NCBI GenBank assembly: GCA_026387665.1
Contig: JAPLLG010000002.1
Location: forward strand, 56,039 to 120,038
DNA from: Nitrospirota bacterium
GTDB lineage: Bacteria; Nitrospirota; Nitrospiria; Nitrospirales; Nitrospiraceae
Direction of reading: 5' to 3'
Length of the DNA stretch: 64,000 bases
A program made the position numbers and the translations under genes. Below are positions 17,333 through 24,373 of this stretch, piece by piece (within the stretch, counting starts at the first letter, position 1; the number at the start of each line of letters is the position of its first letter). Under the pieces are notes generated by a model. That model was not told where the DNA came from and made no database searches. It saw only the letters and a list, made by a program, of their open reading frames with translations.

Positions 17333-17550
17333 GATCGGCGATGCTTGGCCATAACGGTTTCATAAGGCACCGTTGGAGCCTGGCCTGTTTTATAAGCCGC
17401 CCAGCGCTTGCGCGCCTCCTCCGCCCATACCCGGTCGATCTCCGGGTCCGGCCTGTCCATATCGGCCAGGATTGTATCCACCAACTGCAACTTCTCTACA
17501 TCTGGCAGACCATGAATCTCCGCCGCGAGCCTGTCCACTATCTTGGCCAT
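17329..17550 (-). CDS. Addiction-module antitoxin
   Basis: 73 residues from ATG 17550, chosen because GGAGG lies 6 nt upstream; ATG 17568 is also in frame. It matches short antitoxins of the Unstab_antitox type (LPDVEKLQLVDTILADMDRPDPEIDRVWAEEARKR), which wrap the ParE-like toxin encoded next. First gene of the pair. No clear promoter was picked out upstream. Confidence 0.88.
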   Translation of the reverse strand: MAKIVDRLAAEIHGLPDVEKLQLVDTILADMDRPDPEIDRVWAEEARKRWAAYKTGQAPTVPYETVMAKHRRS

Positions 17551-17734
17551 GTGAGTCCTCCATGCCATTCCACCGCAAACTACCCAGCGCCAGTGCGACT
17601 ATTCTACCCCAAACCATGTCGATCCCCAAATCTCCGCCAGCCTAGCCTGGGAAGGGAATAGGGACACGGCTCAAGCAGATGGCTTTACCGCAGCGCTAGC
17701 GCAATGCAGGGTCGAGCAATGACCATCGGCACTC

Positions 17735-19078
17735 TCAATCTTTCCTAGATCGTGCCCAATTACAGTAGCGATGCGTTAGGCGGGCGTTTTCAGGAATGGT
17801 CTTGCCGCCTGTCCAATACTGTTTAATGTGGTCGATCGCCGAATCATCGACTTCCAAAATCTTTTGATTGCAGATTGAGCACGCGCTATTTGCCTTAAAC
17901 AGAGACTCCTTCAGCTGAGCCGAGAAGCATCGAGGCTCTTTCCGCCCAACCCCAACAACATCTTGAAGCGCAATTCGCCAAATATCGAAACGTTTGGTTA
18001 TCGCTTGAAGCGAACTAGTCGATAGCTCAATAGAGTCGATAAAATCCTGATTGTCGGTCATAAGGAATATCAGGGCTTCTCTAATTGCATCGAGGTTCTG
18101 AAAAACCACGTTCTTATCTTCGCGGGCGAACGTGTACATGAGAATGTCATAGAGAGACGCGTTGAACTTCTTCGGCTCCCAATGGCCTCCAGGGTTCTTC
18201 TCTGAGCCCTTGTGAAATCGCTTGAACGCCGTCTTGCCGAACATGGATCGAATAATATGGCAAGCATTCTTGAATGCCGAACGCAGTTGATTCTCTTCAT
18301 CTTGCCCAATTTCGCGATACTTCCCCGCTTCCACATTGAGGAAATTCTTCATGGGCGACTTGTAGTTCAAATAAGTTGCGTGATGGAAAGCCGCGAATCG
18401 GAGAACGAGCTCCATGTCCTTCATTCTTTTGTCTGGCTTCGCCAAGCCCAACAGGAACATAAAATCCGCATCGCGCGACAGCTCTTTAAGCAAAACATTG
18501 AACCTGCCACGGTAGATACAGTTACGCAGCTCTTGATCATTCAGCGACACCGATCCAGTGTTGAGTCGTTCGAAGATCTCGAACTTCAACTCCTCATCTG
18601 ATTCTTTCTTGAAGGTAATTGTTCGAACCTTAAAATATCGAATTACGTCTTGAAGACTGTCGTCAAGCGCACCGTACCTCTTCCCATTCAACTCACGAAA
18701 TACCTTTAGGCCGGTCAATTTAAAATCCGTTCCGTCGGGGAATTTACCGTCAATGAACGAGAAAAATGAGGTAAGACGCTGCTGCCCGTCAATTACGTAC
18801 TCTTTGTTGTCCGGTTGCTGAGAGATATAGATAACCGGAATGGGGATACCGAGTAGAGCTGATTCAATCAACCTGCTGGCTTTCGTTGAATCCCAAACGA
18901 ATTGACGCTGAAAGTCAGGTTGGACGATGAGCTTATCGCGCTTGAATTTCCCGTGCAGTGACTCAATCTCAGGATCACCGAGTTCTGTATAAATCCTTCT
19001 TTTCTCGGATGGAGTCCCGATGGCATCCACCTCTTCCTCAAGTGGCGAGTCAAACTCAAGCTCCTCATCTTCGCTCAT
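17735..19078 (-). CDS. DUF262 protein with C-terminal HNH motif (GmrSD-like)
   Basis: 447 residues. The N-terminal DUF262 domain (about 40-300) carries the nucleotide-binding VIDGQQRLTSFFSFIDGKF and the PDFQRQFVWD segment. The last 60 residues form a small HNH/zinc module with two CxxC-like pairs (CSICNQKI, then AIDHIKQYWTGGKTIPENA and HRYCNWARS). DUF262 proteins belong to the GmrS/ParB-Srx superfamily and often cut modified or foreign DNA. This one lacks a separate DUF1524 domain. The coding sequence is visibly AT-richer than its surroundings, suggesting transfer. A defence role is plausible but inferred. Confidence 0.85.
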   Translation of the reverse strand: MSEDEELEFDSPLEEEVDAIGTPSEKRRIYTELGDPEIESLHGKFKRDKLIVQPDFQRQFVWDSTKASRLIESALLGIPIPVIYISQQPDNKEYVIDGQQRLTSFFSFIDGKFPDGTDFKLTGLKVFRELNGKRYGALDDSLQDVIRYFKVRTITFKKESDEELKFEIFERLNTGSVSLNDQELRNCIYRGRFNVLLKELSRDADFMFLLGLAKPDKRMKDMELVLRFAAFHHATYLNYKSPMKNFLNVEAGKYREIGQDEENQLRSAFKNACHIIRSMFGKTAFKRFHKGSEKNPGGHWEPKKFNASLYDILMYTFAREDKNVVFQNLDAIREALIFLMTDNQDFIDSIELSTSSLQAITKRFDIWRIALQDVVGVGRKEPRCFSAQLKESLFKANSACSICNQKILEVDDSAIDHIKQYWTGGKTIPENARLTHRYCNWARSRKD

Positions 19079-19289
19079 ACGGCTCTCCTCTGTGTCAAAC
19101 TATTAGCATGCCGACCCGCATACTACGTGAGATTAGCTCGCAAATCTCTCTGTGATTGTTGTGTCGGGTCAAAAGCCTTCACGCGCGAGACTTGCGAAAA
19201 AGTGGGACAGGTGAGGTGGTCGAAAGGCTGAAGTGTTCGGAGCTTCATCTCCCGACCTTCAGCCTTCAGACTACGCTCCTCTCGCTCGG

Positions 19290-19529
19290 CTACGCGACAT
19301 TCTGCATCTTGTTCGCGAAATCGCGACCAGACGTTGGTGGGGGAAGAGCCTTTCCATCCTGGCGGTAGAGCGCAATGGCTTCCTCTACGGCTTGGCACAG
19401 CTGCTCAAAGACAGCCTTTTCGTCAGCGCCGTGGCACCCGCCGTCAATCAGACCAGGACAACTGCCGACAAAGCACTGGTCTTCCTCTGACCACTCGACA
19501 ATCTTTGCGTATCGTGCAGTATCTTTCAT
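19290..19529 (-). CDS. hicB: HicB-family antitoxin
   Basis: 79 residues matching the partial RNase H-like fold of HicB: YAKIVEWSEEDQCFVGSCPGL, then DEKAVFEQLCQAVEEAIALY. It lacks a separate DNA-binding tail, as many short HicB proteins do. It normally neutralises the HicA mRNA interferase. Here its ATG overlaps the stop of a damaged hicA (19526-19592), so it appears to be an orphan antitoxin. The 211 nt between it and the DUF262 gene contain no gene. Confidence 0.85.
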   Translation of the reverse strand: MKDTARYAKIVEWSEEDQCFVGSCPGLIDGGCHGADEKAVFEQLCQAVEEAIALYRQDGKALPPPTSGRDFANKMQNVA

Positions 19530-19592
19530 GACTTTGACTCCTCAACGGCACGCTTCAAGGTCGTCAACGAGCTCTCGTATTTTTGGCGACAC
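19526..19592 (-). pseudogene. hicA: Remnant of HicA toxin gene
   Basis: GTG 19592 opens MSPKIRELVDDLEA, the classical HicA N-terminus, and then hits a stop after 16 codons. Shifting frame by one base continues as KRAVEESKS and stops with a TGA that overlaps the hicB ATG, which is where an intact HicA would end. The central part with the catalytic His and the dsRBD-like fold (about 45 codons) is gone. An internal deletion with frameshift explains both ends. Confidence 0.7.
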
Positions 19593-19716
19593 GACATCAC
19601 CCTTTGCGGGTCCATTGCTTCACTTGAGCAGACTGGAGGTGATTCTTGCGCCGGTTCAATGACTTGTCAACGCCCTCCATAGCACGGAATGCGCGACACG
19701 CAAGCCCTGATTCCGA

Positions 19717-19752
19717 GTGTCTCGCCCTTCTCGCCCGTCCCGCCTGTCTCGC
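19717..19752. repeat. Short 9-nt-period tandem repeat
   Basis: Four units ending in CTCGC or CCCGC (for example GTGTCTCGC), ending 5 nt before the stop codon of the PanE fusion gene. Different in period from the heptamer family. Confidence 0.6.
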
Positions 19753-19757
19753 GAGGG

Positions 19758-21101
19758 CTAACAATTCGTCCTGACCGATGGTCTCGTATCTGTGCCGGTT
19801 CCGATCGTGACCTCGATCCTCGCGACCCCCTTCACATTGGCGCAGAGATCTCCCAGGCCAGGAGTTACCAATCGATAGGGTCCGCCTTTTGACTCAGGCA
19901 GAGCCTCTCCATCCACTTCGTAGAGCAGAATCCCCCACTCTAAAGCCTGCGCGAGGGTCAGACAGGCTGAATATTTTCCGTCTCCCGAATGGACCGTGAC
20001 ATGATCGGCCTTGATGGCCAGGGCCGGCAGATCCAGCAAGGCTTTCAGGCGAATCCCTTTGCCCTTCATATTGGGCATTACCGTCGAAATATCGAGCTGG
20101 TGCTCCGCCGGCAAGGCTGCAATCGCCGCGCGATCCAATGAAACTGGCTGGACCACCGCCCCGTCGATCCTTACGATACCAGGGCCGGTCTTTTCCTTTT
20201 CCGTAATCGTCTTGATCATGGCTGTTAGCGCCTCATTGACCGGTGTTGGAATGCCAAGCTCACGCCCCTTTTGCACAATGTACCCGTTCAAGTAATCGAT
20301 CTCGGTCCGACGGCCCGCCTTCCAATCATCGTACATGGAGGTATGGATATCGCGAATCTCCTGAGTCCAGCGCACGACCTTCTCTGCCATATCAGGCGAC
20401 AGAGGCACCTTGACCGAGGCTGCGACGGCTGAGACTTCCTCGACAATCTGATGGATAACACGAAGCATCTCCGGATGTTCCAGCGTCTTCGCCACTTTGT
20501 CATCGACAATGACCGTGAGCGGGTTGAAGACGCAGTTCCAGCACATCTTCTCCCATTTACTTTTCCGCACATCCTCCGTGAGCTGACAGGGAATTCCCGC
20601 CTGCTTGAACAAATCCGCAATGGCGAGCAAACGAGGGCTCTGATGCCCCATCATCTCTCCGATGGCCACAGCCCCCTTCTTATAGTGATCGATGACGCCG
20701 GGCGAGGCGATCTTGGAATAGATAAAGGCCACGCCACCGACAACGCAATCCCGTTGCAGGCGCGCCACGATGCGGTCTTCCGTATCGACCCCGTTCTGGA
20801 GGGTCAGGATGACGGTCTGATTGGTCAGGACCGGCTCGAGTTGATTCAACACCTCGTCCAGGTCATAGGCTTTGACGGAGAGGATGATCAGGTCCGGCTT
20901 CGGAAGCTCTCGCGGGTCTGAAGCAGCTATTGGATGGACGGTGAAAGAGCCCTTGGCGCTGCGGATCGTCAAGCCGTTCTGTTTCACGGCTGCAAGCGTC
21001 TTGGGTCTCAGCAAGAAGGACACATTGGGATTATTCTTCGCCAGGTGCGCCCCGAAGAATCCACCGACCGACCCGGCACCGACCATCAAGACATTTTTCA
21101 T
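19758..21101 (-). CDS. Ketopantoate reductase fused to a sulfite-oxidase-like molybdopterin domain
   Basis: 447 residues. Residues 1-304 form a 2-dehydropantoate 2-reductase (PanE/ApbA): NADPH loop VGAGSVGGFFGA, LQNGVDTED, and the C-terminal KWEKMCWNCVFNPLTVI with the expected Lys and Asn. Residues 305-447 look like a shortened sulfite-oxidase fold (RIDGAVVQPVSL, LKALLDL, VDGEALPESKGGPYRLVTPG). The Cys that would ligate molybdenum is absent at its usual place (LDISTVMPN), so this part is probably non-catalytic or a binding domain. PanE activity feeds pantothenate and CoA synthesis; the fusion could alter substrate use. Confidence 0.83.
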   Translation of the reverse strand: MKNVLMVGAGSVGGFFGAHLAKNNPNVSFLLRPKTLAAVKQNGLTIRSAKGSFTVHPIAASDPRELPKPDLIILSVKAYDLDEVLNQLEPVLTNQTVILTLQNGVDTEDRIVARLQRDCVVGGVAFIYSKIASPGVIDHYKKGAVAIGEMMGHQSPRLLAIADLFKQAGIPCQLTEDVRKSKWEKMCWNCVFNPLTVIVDDKVAKTLEHPEMLRVIHQIVEEVSAVAASVKVPLSPDMAEKVVRWTQEIRDIHTSMYDDWKAGRRTEIDYLNGYIVQKGRELGIPTPVNEALTAMIKTITEKEKTGPGIVRIDGAVVQPVSLDRAAIAALPAEHQLDISTVMPNMKGKGIRLKALLDLPALAIKADHVTVHSGDGKYSACLTLAQALEWGILLYEVDGEALPESKGGPYRLVTPGLGDLCANVKGVARIEVTIGTGTDTRPSVRTNC

Positions 21102-21166
21102 GGCAAGGCTCCTCTATCAAGTGGACTACTATAGCAGGCCGCTGAACTAGGGTAAAATAACCCACC

Positions 21167-21883
21167 ATGAGCCTTCTCGAAGCACGTTCGCACATTGCCG
21201 CCGCACGAGCCATCACGATCCTGACCGGTGCGGGGATCTCAGCCGACAGCGGCGTACCGACCTTTCGCGGGACAGAGGGCTTATGGCGCAACTACCGAGC
21301 AGAAGATCTCGCAACCCCGGAGGCCTTTGCACGGGACCCGCGATTAGTCTGGGAATGGTACAACTGGCGGCGGGAATTGATTGCCACGAAACAGCCGAAC
21401 CCTGCCCACCTCGCGCTGGCAGAACTTGAACGTCGCAGGCCAGAGACATTCTGGCTCATTACACAAAATGTGGATGGGCTCCACCCTGCCGCAGGATCGC
21501 AGCACCTCTCGGAAATTCATGGCAACATCTGGAAGGTGCGCTGTACCGGCTGTGGCATGGTCTCGGACAACCGCGAGGTCCCTCTCTCCATCCTGCCGAC
21601 TTGCCTTCAATGCGGTGAGCTGCTTCGGCCTCATATCGTCTGGTTCGGGGAGTCACTCCTGGAGGAAGATCTGCGGCGCTGCGATGAGGCGTTGCGATCC
21701 TGCGATCTCTTACTGATGATCGGCACGTCTGGAGTGGTCTATCCGGCAGCAGGATTCGCGTCTGTCGCGAAGGAGGGAGGCGCACTAGTTATCGAGATCA
21801 ATCTTGAGAGCACTCAACAGTCGAACCTGGTTGACCTCTCGTTGCAGGGCCGCGCGAAGGATCTGGTTCCGTTACTGTTTTGA
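21167..21883 (+). CDS. cobB: NAD-dependent protein deacylase, sirtuin class III type
   Basis: 238 residues. All sirtuin signatures are present: GAGISADSGVPTFRG, TQNVDGLHPAAGS, the catalytic His in EIHGN and four zinc cysteines in two CxxC pairs (CTGC, CLQC). The Y-x-x-R pair in WYNWRREL marks class III sirtuins, which favour succinyl- or malonyl-lysine. It removes acyl groups from protein lysines, using NAD+. The end overlaps the convergent HAD gene by 12 nt. Confidence 0.94.
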   Translation: MSLLEARSHIAAARAITILTGAGISADSGVPTFRGTEGLWRNYRAEDLATPEAFARDPRLVWEWYNWRRELIATKQPNPAHLALAELERRRPETFWLITQNVDGLHPAAGSQHLSEIHGNIWKVRCTGCGMVSDNREVPLSILPTCLQCGELLRPHIVWFGESLLEEDLRRCDEALRSCDLLLMIGTSGVVYPAAGFASVAKEGGALVIEINLESTQQSNLVDLSLQGRAKDLVPLLF

Positions 21884-22597
21884 GGCCATGACCAGGGGCA
21901 GGAGTTCGTCTAACGTCCTAATCACATGGCCGCCCGTCGCCGGAGCGCGCCCTGTTCGATCCAGCAACACACCAGTCAAACCCGCCTTCGTCGCCCCCTC
22001 CACATCGTCTCTGAGACTGTCTCCGACATGCATCGCTTCGCAGGGATCGATCGCATGTTTTTCCAGGGCCATTTCGAAAATCTTTGAGGCTGGCTTGGCA
22101 CACATGGAAAGGCTGGCAATCGTCACCGTATCGAAGAGCCGGTCGATGCCGAGGCCCCGGATCACCGAAAAGAGTCTGGTGTCGAAGTTGGAAACGATCC
22201 CCAATTCAAAGCCCTCTTCACGCAGCCTGGTCAGCACGGCATGGGTTTCAGGAAACAGGGTCCAGGAGCGGGGATCTTCAAACACCTGAAAGACCTGCTC
22301 GAAGAATTCATCGAACCGCGCGAACATCCCGACGCGGTAAAATACGTTATGGACGATGTCGAACCACCAGAGCCGCTCGCATTGCTTCAACTTAAGCGGG
22401 TCTGTGACGGCAAAAATCGGCGGAGACGCGTCGCGAAAGGCGCGCTGAAAGGCTTGGGCAATCAATGCCTGCGAATCGGGAGTCTGCTTGAACCCATGCT
22501 GAATCGCATGCTGAAGGTAAATATCCGCCACCGAACCGTTCACGTGAAACAGGGTTTCAGCCGCGTCGAAAAATATGACCTGGATTGGCGTTGTCAT
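21872..22597 (-). CDS. HAD-superfamily hydrolase, subfamily IA
   Basis: 241 residues from ATG 22597; an ATG at 22636 is also in frame. Motif I is FFDAAETLF, with Ala where most phosphatases have the second Asp, as in haloacid-dehalogenase-type members. Motif II is GIVSNFD, motif III Lys lies in MCAKPASKIFEMAL and motif IV is HVGDSLRDDVEGA. A helical cap lies between motifs I and II. A small phosphorylated metabolite is the likely substrate; the exact one is unknown. Confidence 0.88.
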   Translation of the reverse strand: MTTPIQVIFFDAAETLFHVNGSVADIYLQHAIQHGFKQTPDSQALIAQAFQRAFRDASPPIFAVTDPLKLKQCERLWWFDIVHNVFYRVGMFARFDEFFEQVFQVFEDPRSWTLFPETHAVLTRLREEGFELGIVSNFDTRLFSVIRGLGIDRLFDTVTIASLSMCAKPASKIFEMALEKHAIDPCEAMHVGDSLRDDVEGATKAGLTGVLLDRTGRAPATGGHVIRTLDELLPLVMASKQ

Positions 22598-22678
22598 TGG
22601 TCCTACGAGTCCTCTCCCACTCGATGAGCGGTCCACTCAGCATTCCGAAGCAGCCACCCGCATAGATCCTGCGTTTTC

Positions 22679-22707
22679 TTGACAAAGAATATACCCGCTG
22701 CTAGCGT
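22679..22707 (+). promoter_or_regulatory. Sigma-70-type promoter candidate
   Basis: TTGACA (22679-22684), 17-nt spacer, TAGCGT (22702-22707), 29 nt before GTG 22737. The -35 is perfect, the -10 is poor. Confidence 0.5.
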
Positions 22708-22736
22708 CAATATCACTAATATCATTGGAGAATCCT

Positions 22737-23864
22737 GTGTCTTCCACCATCTTTATTATCGACAGCAGCCCCGCCGTCCGCCGCATGGTCGAACAGCTCT
22801 CGACCTCGGAAGGGTGCGAGATCTTGGGGTTTCAGGATGGCCCGACCGCCCTGGAGGCGGCACGCACGATGAGTCCCCATCTCATCATCGCAGACTATCA
22901 TTTGGACCAGATGACCTTCACGGGGTTCTGCAAAGAAGTCTACAAACTCGACCACCTGGCGGAAACCGACATCGTCTCTCTGATCAGCCCCTCGGACCAT
23001 GTGGATGAAGTTCACTTACGTTCGCTGGGGGTCAAGGCATCGCTCACAAAGCCCTTTCAGCCCGAACACCTCATCGCCGTCATCAAGGATTTGAAAGAGC
23101 AGCAGACCGCCAAAACGAACGGAGCGAAAAAGAAACCCCGCTCCTGGCCGCCGGTCTCACAGGCGACGGACTCAGAGGCTGACGCAGATCACGATGACCG
23201 CCCAACCGGGGAAAAAGAGGACCAGGCGCTCGCACCCCACCCTCAACCGAAAGACACCCCTGTGACCATGACTTCAGCCTCCGCCGCAATCGAACCGGAA
23301 GACATGATGAAAGGCCTCTTCAGCCAGCTTCTCCAGTCCATGTCAGAGCGAACGGAAAAAAAGATTACCGAACTGCTCCCGCAGATGGTGGGCAAAGACC
23401 TGGCAGCCCTCGTGGCCAAAGCCGTGGAAGCAGAAGTCCGCACACAAACCGGCGCCTCCCTCTCGGAAGAACGGCTGACATTGGCGCTTGAACCGTTGCT
23501 CCTCCAGGCGTTGCCGAAAGCGCTTGAACAGAAAATGGCCCTTCTCGACCCCATCATCCAGCGCAGCCTGGCCGACATCGCCGGTCCCCTGATCCAGGCG
23601 CGCCTCGAGCAATTCGTCGCTGAACAGACCGCCGCCCTTCGCGCCACGCTGCCCGATATGGTTCGAGAACAACTCGGATCGATCGAGGAACTCGTCAAGG
23701 AAGAGATCCAGCGAACTGCCGCCAAACAGACAACGGGGATGGTCGAAGAGCTCGTTCGCGCGGCAGCCCGCGAGCAGATCGAAGAGGCTGTTCAGCGGCT
23801 GGTGCCTGGCTTGGCTGAAGCACAGATCAAAGCAGAGCTCACGCGCCTCACCGCTGCCGCGTAA
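22737..23864 (+). CDS. Receiver domain with long helical C-terminal region
   Basis: 375 residues from GTG 22737, which follows GGAG. Residues 1-120 are a receiver with the phosphoacceptor in IIADYHLDQ and Lys in LTKPFQ. A charged Pro/Lys/Asp linker (about 125-185) leads to about 190 residues of unbroken amphipathic helix rich in Glu, Leu, Ala and Gln, with repeated LP-x-(L/M)V and E-(E/Q)-L patterns. The tail resembles apolipoprotein-like or polymer-forming helices and has no known output domain. No kinase is adjacent. Confidence 0.82.
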   Translation: MSSTIFIIDSSPAVRRMVEQLSTSEGCEILGFQDGPTALEAARTMSPHLIIADYHLDQMTFTGFCKEVYKLDHLAETDIVSLISPSDHVDEVHLRSLGVKASLTKPFQPEHLIAVIKDLKEQQTAKTNGAKKKPRSWPPVSQATDSEADADHDDRPTGEKEDQALAPHPQPKDTPVTMTSASAAIEPEDMMKGLFSQLLQSMSERTEKKITELLPQMVGKDLAALVAKAVEAEVRTQTGASLSEERLTLALEPLLLQALPKALEQKMALLDPIIQRSLADIAGPLIQARLEQFVAEQTAALRATLPDMVREQLGSIEELVKEEIQRTAAKQTTGMVEELVRAAAREQIEEAVQRLVPGLAEAQIKAELTRLTAAA

Positions 23865-23883
23865 GGCCTCGCCCTGCTCGGTC

Positions 23884-23997
23884 CTACCCCTTCTTGGTCT
23901 TCTTACCCCGTTTGGCTGTCGCCAAGGCCTTCACTCGCGCCATGTTCTTCAAATGCTTCTTTCTGGTCTTCCGGTCTTTTTCACGCCCTGTGGCCAT
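23884..23997 (-). CDS. Very small, highly basic protein
   Basis: 37 residues from ATG 23997, preceded by GGAGAG. Over 40% of residues are Lys or Arg, and the C-terminus reads KRGKKTKKG. Nucleic acid or ribosome binding is likely from composition alone. The good ribosome site and compact basic design support a real gene; no family is recognised. Transcribed away from valS. Confidence 0.6.
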   Translation of the reverse strand: MATGREKDRKTRKKHLKNMARVKALATAKRGKKTKKG

Positions 23998-24112
23998 AGT
24001 CTCTCCAAATCGTAAAAAGTGGAAGCGGAGCGAACCTTTCGCCCTCGCCCTGTGCGAGTCTGTATAGCACACGCCACCACACCCCTCAAGCTATCTGTGG
24101 CCCCATCTTTCC

Positions 24113-24141
24113 TTGAGAGGGCATCAGCCGCATGCTAAGAT
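24113..24141 (+). promoter_or_regulatory. Promoter candidate for valS
   Basis: TTGAGA (24113-24118), 17-nt spacer, TAAGAT (24136-24141). Transcription would start near 24148, so a family A element (24156-24279) would lie in a leader of about 225 nt. Confidence 0.55.
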
Positions 24142-24155
24142 GTGCCGCAAGTCCA

Positions 24156-24279
24156 GCAGGATGCTGGAAAAGACCGCCAGCGGCGTTCTCGCATCGTTCA
24201 GGCCCTCAACGTACCCGGAAAGGTACGCCTCGGACCTTCACTCGCTGCGGCCTTGCTGGACGGCCTTTTTGAGCATCCT
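24156..24279. repeat. Family A palindromic element, reverse orientation
   Basis: A 124-bp copy in the opposite orientation to those at 50763 and 52489. Outer inverted repeats GCAGGATGCT and AGCATCC, an inner hairpin built on GTACC/GGTAC. It fills much of the 300-nt gap upstream of valS. Confidence 0.85.
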
Positions 24280-24373
24280 TTGAACAGCATTCCACCTGAG
24301 CCACCTAGACGAACGATCGAAACTCTCCACGTCGATATCATTTCTCCACAGACGACTAGGACACCACCACTGA

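Noticed and set aside
24280..24373. A T-box riboswitch in front of valS.
   Set aside because: No T-box consensus (TGGNACC region) is seen; the leader is taken up by a family A element.
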